From: XYD1-FULL-44-32 sp964355855
GTDB taxonomy: Bacteria > Patescibacteriota > Minisyncoccia > Phycocordibacterales > XYD1-FULL-46-19
DNA length: 59,552 nt
Reading direction: 5' to 3'
NCBI GenBank assembly: GCA_964355855.1
Contig: CAYHFD010000003.1
Coordinates: forward strand, 1 to 59,552
Each line of letters opens with the position of its first letter. Within the stretch, counting starts at the first letter, position 1. Below, piece after piece: positions 25,219 through 32,977 of the stretch. The notes under the pieces are model-generated. The model made no database searches and was not told the DNA's origin. It worked only from the letters and a program-made list of their open reading frames with translations. Made by a program: the position numbers and the translations under genes.

Positions 25219-25845
25219 ATGAATAGAGTCTTCCTAATCCGCCATGCCGAGAGTGATAGCAATATTGGAACTGTCTTAGAACATCAAAACTCAATTAAAA
25301 TTACCCCAGCCGGAAAGAAACAGGCCGAGGAATTGGCCGAGATACTAGAAAAGCCAGACAAAATTATTTGTTCTAGGTATATTCGGACGATAGAAACAGC
25401 AGAGCCCCTAATTAACAAGTTCTCTGATGCCGAAATTAATCTATGGGTAGACACTCATGAATTTCAGCCCATAAACCCTGAAAGGTATCAAAATATCACA
25501 ACTGAGGAGAGGGATTCTTTACACAGAAAATATTGGCAAAATATTGATCCCCTATACAATGACGGCGGCGAAGCTGAGAGTTTTAAGGATTTTACAATCA
25601 GAGTAAACCTAGCCATACTGAAAATGAAGCAGTTGCAAGGTTTAAATTACATATTTACCCACGGACACTTTATCCGATGCGTCATCACACTACTTTCTTA
25701 TTTTAAAGACTACAATTCTCTTGATAAAACTACCGATTTATATTTGAAGATTATGGAGAAGTTTGAAGAAACCTATCTTAGCGGAGAATTAAAGATAAAA
25801 AATACCGAGATTTTTGAATTGACCGAACTACTTAAAGGCTACTAA
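25219..25845 (+). CDS. Histidine phosphatase (phosphoglycerate-mutase-like)
   Basis: A 208-residue protein with the phospho-histidine motif LIRHAESDSN at the start, CSRYIRTIETA (second Arg) and THGHFIRC (second His) near residue 148. The family removes phosphate from sugars, nucleotides or proteins. The promoter TTGATA-17-TAAAAT ends 6 nt before the ATG, so the message is leaderless. Last gene inside the repeat-bounded block. Confidence 0.87.
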   Translation: MNRVFLIRHAESDSNIGTVLEHQNSIKITPAGKKQAEELAEILEKPDKIICSRYIRTIETAEPLINKFSDAEINLWVDTHEFQPINPERYQNITTEERDSLHRKYWQNIDPLYNDGGEAESFKDFTIRVNLAILKMKQLQGLNYIFTHGHFIRCVITLLSYFKDYNSLDKTTDLYLKIMEKFEETYLSGELKIKNTEIFELTELLKGY

Positions 25846-25890
25846 GACACTTTTGTCTCATTACGAAAAAGGGGGTAAAAACAGAATCTT

Positions 25891-26064
25891 CCATTACATG
25901 GACTGTATACCTTTTGGCTAAAGTTTTCGCCCACTCAACTTTAGGCTCAAAAGCTTTTCGATCCCTGACGTGAGTGAAGCAGTTCACTCACTCCGGGGGA
26001 GCAAAATTAAAACGCCTTGCGGCGTTCTAAATTTTGCTCCGTTGGATAGATGAGGTTAGAACCT
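25891..26064. repeat. 174-bp structured direct repeat, right copy
   Basis: Pairs with 18427-18600. The variable hairpin here has arms GTGAGTGAA and TTCACTCAC around the same GCAG loop, so both arms changed together relative to the left copy. The flanking stems, including the GAGCAAAATT hairpin, are identical. It ends 6 nt short of the stop codon of the C39 peptidase gene. Confidence 0.85.
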
Positions 26065-26070
26065 GGTTAA

Positions 26071-26565
26071 TTAATTTGGATAAACAGCAATCAGCTGTCT
26101 AATAATCATTTCCTCTTTTTGAGGATATAGTCCCTCATAATCAAACCAAACTCGAAGAAAATCATCTCTCTTTAATACGCGCTCAGCACCAATTTCAGGA
26201 TCAAGAAGATAAATATGTTCATTATTTAATCCGATGACTAACGAGTAGTGTCCATCAGAAACCGATGAATTAGATAAACCCCTAGAAAACCAATCAACTA
26301 TGACTGGCACTTTTTTATTTAACCAAATGTTAATCTCGTCAAAAGAACTTTCGTTTTGAATTTCAGCTTTGAAATTTAACTCCTCCGCTACGCGTTTAAT
26401 GTCTTTTAAATTAGTGCCTAATTCAGAATTAGTATTAAGCATGGTCGACAACTCTTGTTCACTTTTATTTATACCGTAATAATCAAGAACCATCTTCAAA
26501 GATGCCGGGCCGCACATCCCAGCATTTAAAGTTTCTTGAAAAGGATTAACTTTTAACTTTTCCAT
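26071..26565 (-). CDS. C39-like papain-fold cysteine peptidase
   Basis: A protein of about 164 residues. The catalytic Cys lies in AGMCGPASLKMVLDYYG (about residue 18), the His in DGHYSLVIGL and the Asp in YLLDPE. Such domains cut double-glycine leader peptides when fused to exporters, but as stand-alone proteins have varied roles. No signal peptide or transporter domain is present. The ATG at 26565 is chosen because TAAAAT lies exactly 6 nt upstream; an in-frame TTG precedes it. Confidence 0.78.
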   Translation of the reverse strand: MEKLKVNPFQETLNAGMCGPASLKMVLDYYGINKSEQELSTMLNTNSELGTNLKDIKRVAEELNFKAEIQNESSFDEINIWLNKKVPVIVDWFSRGLSNSSVSDGHYSLVIGLNNEHIYLLDPEIGAERVLKRDDFLRVWFDYEGLYPQKEEMIIRQLIAVYPN

Positions 26566-26653
26566 CAATCAATTTTAACAAATATATTGATTAGGTTCTA
26601 TCTCCTGCCTGGAGTACAAAAACAACCCATGTTATTAGGGCTGTTTTTAGGGG

Positions 26654-26978
26654 CTCCCCCGGCAGGGATCGAACCTGCGACCAATCGATTACACTAATCC
26701 TAAAATTACTCCTAGGGGTGGACTATATCATCACCATATCTTTTGAGACTTAGGTGCGAGGCGCTTCCGCTCCAAATAAATCGGAGAGTACTCCCTTTCG
26801 GGATAGTCTCTGAACCTGCCTTCACTTGCTTGCAATTCGAAGCTTTAGCGAAGGATTGGCTGCTGATTACCCATTTATATTGGGCTTCCAGCAATTCACC
26901 TCGTTTACTCTTCTGGATTTCTCCAGAAGGCTGCATATGACTATACAGTCGATTGCTCTACCGCTGAGCTACAGGGGA
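26654..26978 (-). tRNA. tRNA-Asn(GTT) interrupted by a group I intron
   Basis: 5' exon 26978-26945 and 3' exon 26691-26654. The acceptor stem TCCCCTG/CGGGGGA, discriminator G, T-arm GCAGG-TTCGATC-CCTGC and, after joining, anticodon arm ATCGA-CTGTTAA-TCGAT with anticodon GTT are visible. No CCA is encoded. The intron separates anticodon positions 35 and 36. Confidence 0.9.
26692..26944 (-). other. Group I intron (253 nt) in tRNA-Asn
   Basis: The minus strand carries the group I core: GGTTCAGAGACTATCC (26800-26815) for P7 and GATATAGTCC (26720-26729) for its partner. The intron ends in G. P1 can form between exon CTGT and intron GCAG with the expected U-G pair at the 5' splice site. There is no homing-endonuclease ORF. 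Size and site fit small tRNA introns of the IC3 type. Confidence 0.88.
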
Positions 26979-27099
26979 ATATATTTGCTCTCAAAGAACA
27001 ACGAAATGATAACACAAAAAACCTAAAAAACAAGAAATAGTTATGGGTTATTAAACTAGCCCATCCATCCTCATTTTATCCACCATATTTACACCTAGT

Positions 27100-27127
27100 A
27101 TTCTAATATTCTTGAGAATATTAGAAT
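27100..27127. promoter_or_regulatory. Palindromic operator upstream of the ArsR-type gene
   Basis: A 28-nt palindrome with 13-bp arms (ATTCTAATATTCT) around TG. It overlaps the likely -35 (TTGAGA, 27113-27118) ahead of TATAAT at 27134-27139, so binding would block transcription. Confidence 0.8.
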
Positions 27128-27171
27128 CTAAGATATAATACAATAATAATTACCCATGTTAATTAAATATT

Positions 27172-27438
27172 ATGAAAACACCCAAACAGTTGGAAAGATA
27201 TTTTAAAGGAGTGGCCAATCACCGACGCCTGGAGATAATATTTCTCATCAAAAAACATAAAGATTTAACGGTTGGTGACATTGCCGAAAAACTTAAGGTG
27301 AATTTTAAAACGATTTCTCAACATTCTCAACGACTTGTCCAGGCTGGCCTACTCAATAAAACATACCGGGGGCTAGAGGTTATACATTCACTCTCCCCCT
27401 ACGGCCATAAGTTCTGTCAATTTGCCCAACAATTCTAA
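27172..27438 (+). CDS. ArsR-type winged-helix regulator
   Basis: An 88-residue DNA-binding protein: a winged helix-turn-helix with RRLEIIFLIKKHKDLTVGDI and the recognition helix region NFKTISQHSQRLVQAGLL, then the wing KTYRGLEVIHSL. There are no metal-binding cysteine motifs, so the signal is unknown. It is flanked by two 28-nt palindromes with the same arms, one over its promoter and one over its stop codon, which strongly suggests autoregulation. It may also control oligoendopeptidase F downstream. Confidence 0.85.
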   Translation: MKTPKQLERYFKGVANHRRLEIIFLIKKHKDLTVGDIAEKLKVNFKTISQHSQRLVQAGLLNKTYRGLEVIHSLSPYGHKFCQFAQQF

Positions 27439-27459
27439 TATTCTCAAGAATATTAGAAT
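27432..27459. promoter_or_regulatory. Palindromic operator overlapping the ArsR stop codon
   Basis: The same 13-bp arms as the upstream palindrome with central CA, the reverse complement of the first. It contains the TAA stop (27436-27438) of the regulator and lies about 40-67 nt upstream of the pepF start. Confidence 0.8.
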
Positions 27460-27498
27460 AATAAACTAATTACCTAATCTCTGATATACTAAAAAATT

Positions 27499-29310
27499 AT
27501 GTATTCTAAAAAATCAGCTCAAAAGCAGCAATGGGACCTGTCCCCGCTCTATCAGTCGGACACTGACCCCAAAATTGAAAAAGATCTAGCTAAATATAAG
27601 GAAAATAGCTACCAATTTATAAATAAGTGGAAAGATAGGACGGACTATCTAAAGTCGCCCAAAGCCCTACAAGAGGCCTTGGGCGACTACGAGGCTTGGC
27701 TCGACCAAGGCGGTATTTTAGGCGAAATTGGCTACTATTTCTCGCTCCGCAGTGCCCAAGAAGAAACCAACCCCAAGCTAAAAGCTCGCCTCAACCAGCT
27801 CACCGACTTTGCCACCAAGATCGAGAATGAGGCCCAATTTTTTATGATGCGTTTGGCCAAAATACCCATCGCCCAACAAAAAATAATTTTGGCTGATAAA
27901 AAGTTAGAGAAGTACCGACATTTGTTGTCCCGACTATTTGCCGAAGCTAAATATCTCCTTTCTGAACCGGAGGAAAAAATAATGAATCTAAAGTCGAACC
28001 CCGCCCACAGCCAGTGGGTGCAGATGACTTCATCGCTGTTGGCCAAAGAAACTCGTAAAGTTTATGACAAAGACGGGGTGCTAAAAGACCTGCCCTTCGC
28101 CAGTTTGACCGGCCTTATTTCCCACGAGAAGCCAAAAATCCGCAATAAAGCGGCTGAAGCTATAGATGATATTTTAGAAAAATTGTCCGGGGTGGCCGAG
28201 GCCGAGATGAACGCCATTATGCTGGATAAAAAAATAAATGATGAACTGCGCGGTCTCACCCGACCCGACCAGAGTCGGCATTTATCCGACGATATTGAAA
28301 CCGAAGTAGTCGATGCGCTACTCTCGGCCGTGGAAAAATATTTTTACCTTGGCCAACGTTTTTATAAATTGAAAGCCAAACTGCTGGGTAAAAAGACCCT
28401 GGCCTACCACGAACGCAATCTCTCTTATACCAAAAAGAAAAAACGATTTAACTTTACTGAAGCGGTGGCCCTGGTTGGTGAAGTATTTAAAAAATTAGAC
28501 CCCGATTTTCACCGCTATTTTCAATTGTTTGTGACCAAACATCAACTGGATGTTTTTCCCCGCCCGGGAAAATCTGACGGCGCTTTTTGCGCCCACAACT
28601 CCCCCACTGCCCCCACCTATATTCTCTTAAACCATAACGATGAGTTAAAAGATGTTTTAACTTTGGCCCACGAAGCGGGTCACGGTATTAACAATGAGTT
28701 TATGAAAGAAGCCCAACCCGCCATCTATTTTGGCACGCCCATGGTGACGGCCGAGGTGGCTAGCACTTTTACCGAAGATTTTGTTTTGACCGAATTAATG
28801 CTGGGTGCCGATGACGAACTTCGTCTCTCCCTCCAAATGGCCAAACTAAATGACGAAATTTCCACCGTCATTCGCCAAGTGGCGGCCTATCGTTTTGAAC
28901 AAGAACTGCACCAAACCTTCCGACGCGAAGGCTATTTAGCCAAAGAAACCATTGGCCAAATTTTTCAAAAACACATGAAAACGTATTTGGGTCCAGCGGT
29001 TACAATGTCGGCTGGCTCGGCCAACTGGTGGGTCTACTGGAGCCACTTCCGCAACTTTTTTTACGTTTACTCCTACGCCAGCGGTATAATGATTTCCAAA
29101 TCTCTCCAAGCTAAAGTTAAAGCTGACCCGCAGTTTATGACCAAGGTCAAAGACTTCCTTCGCGCCGGCACATCGGACTCGCCTAAAAATATTTTTGCCA
29201 AGCTGGGCGTCGATATTACCGACCAACATTTTTGGCAAATCGGTTTGGCCGAAATTGAATCACTCCTCAAGGAAACCGAGAAACTGGCCAAAAAACTTGG
29301 TAAAATTTAG
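27499..29310 (+). CDS. pepF: Oligoendopeptidase F (M3 family)
   Basis: A 603-residue cytoplasmic zinc metallopeptidase that degrades short peptides. The zinc motif HEAGH is near residue 391 and the downstream Glu lies in the helix TAEVASTFTEDFV. The length is typical for PepF/M3B. TATACT lies 8 nt before the ATG, after the ArsR 3' palindrome, so it has its own promoter. It would help use imported peptides as amino-acid sources. Confidence 0.92.
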   Translation: MYSKKSAQKQQWDLSPLYQSDTDPKIEKDLAKYKENSYQFINKWKDRTDYLKSPKALQEALGDYEAWLDQGGILGEIGYYFSLRSAQEETNPKLKARLNQLTDFATKIENEAQFFMMRLAKIPIAQQKIILADKKLEKYRHLLSRLFAEAKYLLSEPEEKIMNLKSNPAHSQWVQMTSSLLAKETRKVYDKDGVLKDLPFASLTGLISHEKPKIRNKAAEAIDDILEKLSGVAEAEMNAIMLDKKINDELRGLTRPDQSRHLSDDIETEVVDALLSAVEKYFYLGQRFYKLKAKLLGKKTLAYHERNLSYTKKKKRFNFTEAVALVGEVFKKLDPDFHRYFQLFVTKHQLDVFPRPGKSDGAFCAHNSPTAPTYILLNHNDELKDVLTLAHEAGHGINNEFMKEAQPAIYFGTPMVTAEVASTFTEDFVLTELMLGADDELRLSLQMAKLNDEISTVIRQVAAYRFEQELHQTFRREGYLAKETIGQIFQKHMKTYLGPAVTMSAGSANWWVYWSHFRNFFYVYSYASGIMISKSLQAKVKADPQFMTKVKDFLRAGTSDSPKNIFAKLGVDITDQHFWQIGLAEIESLLKETEKLAKKLGKI

Positions 29311-29345
29311 ATTAAAGATATTGATAATCGTGATATACTAAAAAC

Positions 29346-30338
29346 ATGAATTTGACTGCTTCAACCATTATAACCATTGCCGCCCTGGCTGGTTTTTTTC
29401 TGGCATTTTATATATTTAGAGCTAAATCTAAATCTCAACCCCTTGTCTGCCCTCTTCGTTCCGATTGTGATGCAGTAGTCCGTAGTGATTTTTCTCGTCT
29501 CTTTGGTATACCCCTAGAAATAATCGGCATGCTTTACTATGGTTTAGTAGTAATCAGTTACATAATTTTTGCTTTTTATCCGATTTTTAAGACACCAATT
29601 TTTACTTTTACTCTTTTGGTGGTTACTACTATCGCTTTTCTTTTTTCTATCTACCTAACCCTGGTCCAAGCCTTTGCTATTCGCCAGTGGTGCGTTTGGT
29701 GTTTAACTTCGGCTAGTTTGTGTACAATTATTTTTATTTCAGCTATCTTTGGCAATGAATTATCCTTTACCGACATGCTTGCCCGTTATCACGAATTTTT
29801 GGTCACCGCTTTAACACTGGGTCTTACTATTGGGGTTGGCGCCGCCACAGTCTACAGCGTAGTTTATATTAAATTTTTACGCGATTTTAAAATATCACAA
29901 GTTGAACACGATATATTAAAAACTATTGCCCAAGTGGTATGGGTAGCATTAATTATAATTATGGTTTCCGCATTTAGTGTTTATTTATCTAATCCAGAAC
30001 TACACAATAGTTCACCTTCGTTTTTACTTAAAATAATTGTTTTAGGGGTTATTTTAATTGGCGACGCCATGTTGAATATTATTATTGCCCCCCAGCTTAT
30101 CGACATTTCATTTGGTAAAAGGCGCGAACATAAACCCGGAGAACTACACAACCTGCGGCGAGTGTCGTTTGGTTTATCGGCTGTTTCGTTGGTTTCCTGG
30201 TACTCCCTCCTTACTCTTTTAGTCCTCCCCCTAACCATCGCGGCTACCTTTGGCAACTTGGTAATATACTACTTGCTAGCTATCCTGATCGGTCTAGGCT
30301 TAAGTCAGTTGGTTGACTACTACCTTAGTTCAAAATAG
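29346..30338 (+). CDS. VKOR-family disulfide-generating membrane protein with C-terminal membrane extension
   Basis: A 330-residue protein. The N-terminal half is a VKOR domain: CPLRSDCDAVVRSDFSRLFG with the loop cysteines, GIPLEIIGMLYYGLV, and the active-site CVWC in AIRQWCVWCLTSAS. The C-terminal half has about five more membrane helices of unknown type. It reoxidises a DsbA-type thiol oxidase using quinone. The thioredoxin-fold partner is probably the 32186-32926 product. TATACT lies exactly 6 nt before the ATG (leaderless). Confidence 0.85.
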   Translation: MNLTASTIITIAALAGFFLAFYIFRAKSKSQPLVCPLRSDCDAVVRSDFSRLFGIPLEIIGMLYYGLVVISYIIFAFYPIFKTPIFTFTLLVVTTIAFLFSIYLTLVQAFAIRQWCVWCLTSASLCTIIFISAIFGNELSFTDMLARYHEFLVTALTLGLTIGVGAATVYSVVYIKFLRDFKISQVEHDILKTIAQVVWVALIIIMVSAFSVYLSNPELHNSSPSFLLKIIVLGVILIGDAMLNIIIAPQLIDISFGKRREHKPGELHNLRRVSFGLSAVSLVSWYSLLTLLVLPLTIAATFGNLVIYYLLAILIGLGLSQLVDYYLSSK

Positions 30339-30347
30339 AATCGGTCA

Positions 30348-30944
30348 ATGACCAAAAACTGGCAACAAGCTGCTAGGGCGGTAAGTAAGGGCGAAATAGC
30401 AGTTATTCCTACTGACACTATTTATGGTCTAGTGGCCCAAGCCCAAAACCCAATCGCTGTTTCTAGACTGGATAATCTAAAACAAAGAAAAGAAGACTCA
30501 CCATATATTATTTTAATATCAAATTTATCTGAACTGATTGATTTTGAAATAAGTTTAGACACGGCCATAAAAAATCTTTTACACCAACTTTGGCCAGGAC
30601 CGATTAGTGTCGTTTTGAATTGTAACAACAAAAAATTTACTTATCTTCATCGAGGTAAAAACCTAGCTTTTCGTTTACCAGACAATAAAGAACTCATTGA
30701 ATTCATTAAAATTACCGGGCCAGTGGTTGCCCCTAGTGCCAACCCCAAAAGTCTACCGCCAGCTCAAACAATTACTGATGCTAAAAAATATTTTGGTAGT
30801 AATGTAACCAACTATATATCTGCCGAAACTGAACCTTTAGTTGGAGAAGCTTCAACTTTAGTTGATCTAACCACCTCCAAACCAAAAATTTTACGGTTGG
30901 GGGCAAAAAATCCGACCCAAATTTTTTTAGATTTTAACAAATGA
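30348..30944 (+). CDS. tsaC: L-threonylcarbamoyladenylate synthase (Sua5/YrdC)
   Basis: A 198-residue YrdC-fold protein that makes threonylcarbamoyl-AMP from Thr, bicarbonate and ATP for the t6A modification of tRNAs reading ANN codons. Motifs: IPTDTIYGLVAQA (about residue 22), KQRKEDSPYIILI and GPVVAPSANPKS. It starts 9 nt after the VKOR gene, so they are probably co-transcribed. Confidence 0.92.
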   Translation: MTKNWQQAARAVSKGEIAVIPTDTIYGLVAQAQNPIAVSRLDNLKQRKEDSPYIILISNLSELIDFEISLDTAIKNLLHQLWPGPISVVLNCNNKKFTYLHRGKNLAFRLPDNKELIEFIKITGPVVAPSANPKSLPPAQTITDAKKYFGSNVTNYISAETEPLVGEASTLVDLTTSKPKILRLGAKNPTQIFLDFNK

Positions 30945-31115
30945 ATTACCCACGCCCTAACGGGACGGGGTATCTTCATTTTTGAGAACCCACGGTTCTC
31001 AACGCTCGCTTCGCTCGCTGCTTTCCTTCACGGGAAACCCTGCGGGTTTCCCGTCCCCATCCGGCATTCCCAAATTCATCCCGCGAGCTGACGCTCAGGG
31101 AATTCTTCGGTAATT
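30944..31115. other. Possible multi-branched structured element
   Basis: Closing stem AATTACC/GGTAATT (30944-30950 with 31109-31115), a second stem GGGACGG/CCGTCCC (30962-30968 with 31051-31057), and hairpins at 30984-31000 (7 bp), 31031-31053 (10 bp) and 31065-31103 (ATTCCC/GGGAAT with inner GAGC/GCTC). No ORF. It overlaps the tsaC stop codon and ends before the next promoter. Could be a terminator, an RNA or a mobile remnant. Confidence 0.5.
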
Positions 31116-31171
31116 ATTGAAAAACAAGTGGCATCGTTTACATAATCAAACGATTTGTCTATTATGAACAA

Positions 31172-31510
31172 ATGGACACAAAACCGATTATTGCGTACGA
31201 TGACTTCGCTAAACTTGATTTGAGGGTGGGAACGATTGAAGGTGTGGCTCGAGTTGAAGGTTCAGAAAAATTATTGAAACTTGAGGTGGTATTTGGTGAC
31301 GACCACCGGCGACAAATAATTGCTGGTATTGGTACTGTTTATGGCCCAGATGATTTAGTGGGGCGACAAATAGTAACGATTGTAAACCTGGAACCAAAAA
31401 AGCTTATGGGACTGGTCAGCGAGGGCATGGTTCTAGCGGCCGACAGTGAAAAGGGACCGATTGTTTTATCACCAATTGAAGCTGTCTCGGCTGGAGCAAC
31501 TATAAAATAA
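31172..31510 (+). CDS. Stand-alone tRNA-binding OB-fold protein (MetRS C-terminal/Trbp111-like)
   Basis: A 112-residue protein equal to the dimerising tRNA-binding domain found at the C-terminus of methionyl-tRNA synthetase: FAKLDLRVGTIEGV, GSEKLLKLEV, RQIIAGIG, NLEPKKLMGLVSEGMVLAA. It could act in trans for a MetRS lacking the domain. TATTAT lies exactly 6 nt before the ATG (leaderless). Confidence 0.88.
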   Translation: MDTKPIIAYDDFAKLDLRVGTIEGVARVEGSEKLLKLEVVFGDDHRRQIIAGIGTVYGPDDLVGRQIVTIVNLEPKKLMGLVSEGMVLAADSEKGPIVLSPIEAVSAGATIK

Positions 31511-31541
31511 GGACAGAATTAATAATTTAAATTATTTAACT

Positions 31542-32087
31542 ATGAAAGCAAGTAACATCTTAATAATAATAGTGGTGGTTTTAGTGGCAATAACCGGCTG
31601 GTGGATATATAAAAATGATATCTCCACCGACGACCAAACCATACCAACAGTAAATTCTTTTGCCGAGTGTCAAAATGCTGGTTATCCAATAATGGAATCA
31701 TATCCCGAACAGTGTCAGACCCCAGATGGACGAACTTTTGTTCGTGACATTGGTAATGAAAATGACAAGACTGATTTGATTCGTCTTACCAGCCCTCGCC
31801 CGGGTGATAAAATAATCAGCCCACTTACTATCACAGGTGAGGCTCGTGGTACCTGGTATTTTGAAGCTAGTTTTCCGGTGGAAATTCAAGATGCCAATGG
31901 CAATGTTTTGGCTCAAGCCCCCGCCCAAGCCCAGGGTGAATGGATGACCGAAAATTTTGTCCCCTTTGCGGTAACAATTGATTTCATCGCCCCCGCCAGT
32001 GGTGAGGGTAAGCTTATCCTCCGCAAAGACAACCCCTCTGGCCTGCCAGAAAATAACGACCATCTGGAAATACCTATTATTTTTTAG
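31542..32087 (+). CDS. Membrane-anchored Gmad2 (Ig-like) domain protein
   Basis: A 181-residue protein: one N-terminal membrane helix (residues 7-23), a small Cys-containing motif (SFAECQNAGYPIMESYPEQC) frequent in CPR envelope proteins, then a Gmad2 Ig-like domain (LTSPRPGDKIISPLTITGEA ... DNPSGLPENNDHLEIP). It stands outside the membrane; the role is unknown. It lies 31 nt after the OB protein gene. Confidence 0.82.
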   Translation: MKASNILIIIVVVLVAITGWWIYKNDISTDDQTIPTVNSFAECQNAGYPIMESYPEQCQTPDGRTFVRDIGNENDKTDLIRLTSPRPGDKIISPLTITGEARGTWYFEASFPVEIQDANGNVLAQAPAQAQGEWMTENFVPFAVTIDFIAPASGEGKLILRKDNPSGLPENNDHLEIPIIF

Positions 32088-32185
32088 ACATTTAATAGCT
32101 ATTTTTTGGCTATATGGGATGGTGTAGCAACCAAATATATCCCATGCTAGAATAAGCTAACTTTACTAGGCAAAATTTAAACAAT

Positions 32186-32926
32186 ATGGACGAATCAACC
32201 AATAAATTCAATTATTCAACCCCAGTCGCCATTGTTCTGGCTGGCCTTATTATTGCCGCCGCCGTCTTTTATGGTAACCCCAAAGCCGACGAACCTATAA
32301 CTACTAACCCCGAAAAGCTAGAGATTAGCAAATTTGTACCAGTTGGCCCAACCGACCATGTACAGGGAGACGCTAAGGCCAAATTGGCCATAGTGGAATA
32401 TTCAGATTTAGAGTGTCCATTCTGTAAAATCTTTCATAAAAGTATGAAGGAGATAATGGCCGACAAATCTGTCTCTGCTAGTTGGACTTTTCGTCACTTC
32501 CCCATTGAATCTCTCCACTCTAAGGCTAAAAACGAAGCGATTGCTGCCGAGTGTGCCACGGTTCAAGGTAACCATGAAGCATTTTGGAAATACATAGACG
32601 AAATATTTAAAGTAACTCCCTCAAACAATAATCTGGCTGAAACCGAGTTGCCTCTTATTGCTAGCCAAATCGGACTAAATGTCGGTACCTTCAACAAATG
32701 TCTAACCGACCAGGCCACAGTCAGTCGCATCAATGCCGATTATGATAGCGCTATTGAAATTGGTGTCGATGGTACACCCTTCGTTTTGGTTATTAAAGGT
32801 AATACCGCCTATCCAATATTTCGTTATAAATCGATTGACGACATACCAGATAATGACGTAAAAACCCTAGCGGAAAAAATTATTAAGGCCTACGAGAAAA
32901 ATATCACCGAGGCGCAAAGTCAGTAA
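32186..32926 (+). CDS. DsbA-family thiol oxidoreductase, membrane-anchored
   Basis: A 246-residue protein. A membrane helix near residues 14-29 is followed by a thioredoxin fold with a helical insert: the active site CPFC in VEYSDLECPFCKIFHKS (about residue 77) and the cis-Pro loop GVDGTPFVLVI. It introduces disulfides into exported proteins and would be reoxidised by the VKOR protein encoded 2 kb upstream. Exported proteins with paired Cys nearby include two of the substrate-binding proteins. Confidence 0.88.
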   Translation: MDESTNKFNYSTPVAIVLAGLIIAAAVFYGNPKADEPITTNPEKLEISKFVPVGPTDHVQGDAKAKLAIVEYSDLECPFCKIFHKSMKEIMADKSVSASWTFRHFPIESLHSKAKNEAIAAECATVQGNHEAFWKYIDEIFKVTPSNNNLAETELPLIASQIGLNVGTFNKCLTDQATVSRINADYDSAIEIGVDGTPFVLVIKGNTAYPIFRYKSIDDIPDNDVKTLAEKIIKAYEKNITEAQSQ

Positions 32927-32974
32927 AAACTAAAAAGCCGGGCCCGCGTAGCGGGCCCGGCTTTTTAGTTTTTA
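32924..32974. terminator. Bidirectional terminator, perfect 24-bp stem
   Basis: Arms 32924-32947 and 32951-32974 around GTA, with a GC core and A/T ends. It serves the DsbA gene (+) and the rpoB-rpoC-dnaG-rpoD unit (-). Confidence 0.92.
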
Positions 32975-32977
32975 CAA

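Noticed and set aside
26712..26936. Homing endonuclease or other protein in the tRNA intron
   Set aside because: The open frames there are short, lack LAGLIDADG, GIY-YIG or HNH motifs, and overlap the conserved intron core.
31172..31510. Truncated metG pseudogene
   Set aside because: The OB domain has its own promoter, start and stop and is complete; stand-alone Trbp111-like proteins are known.
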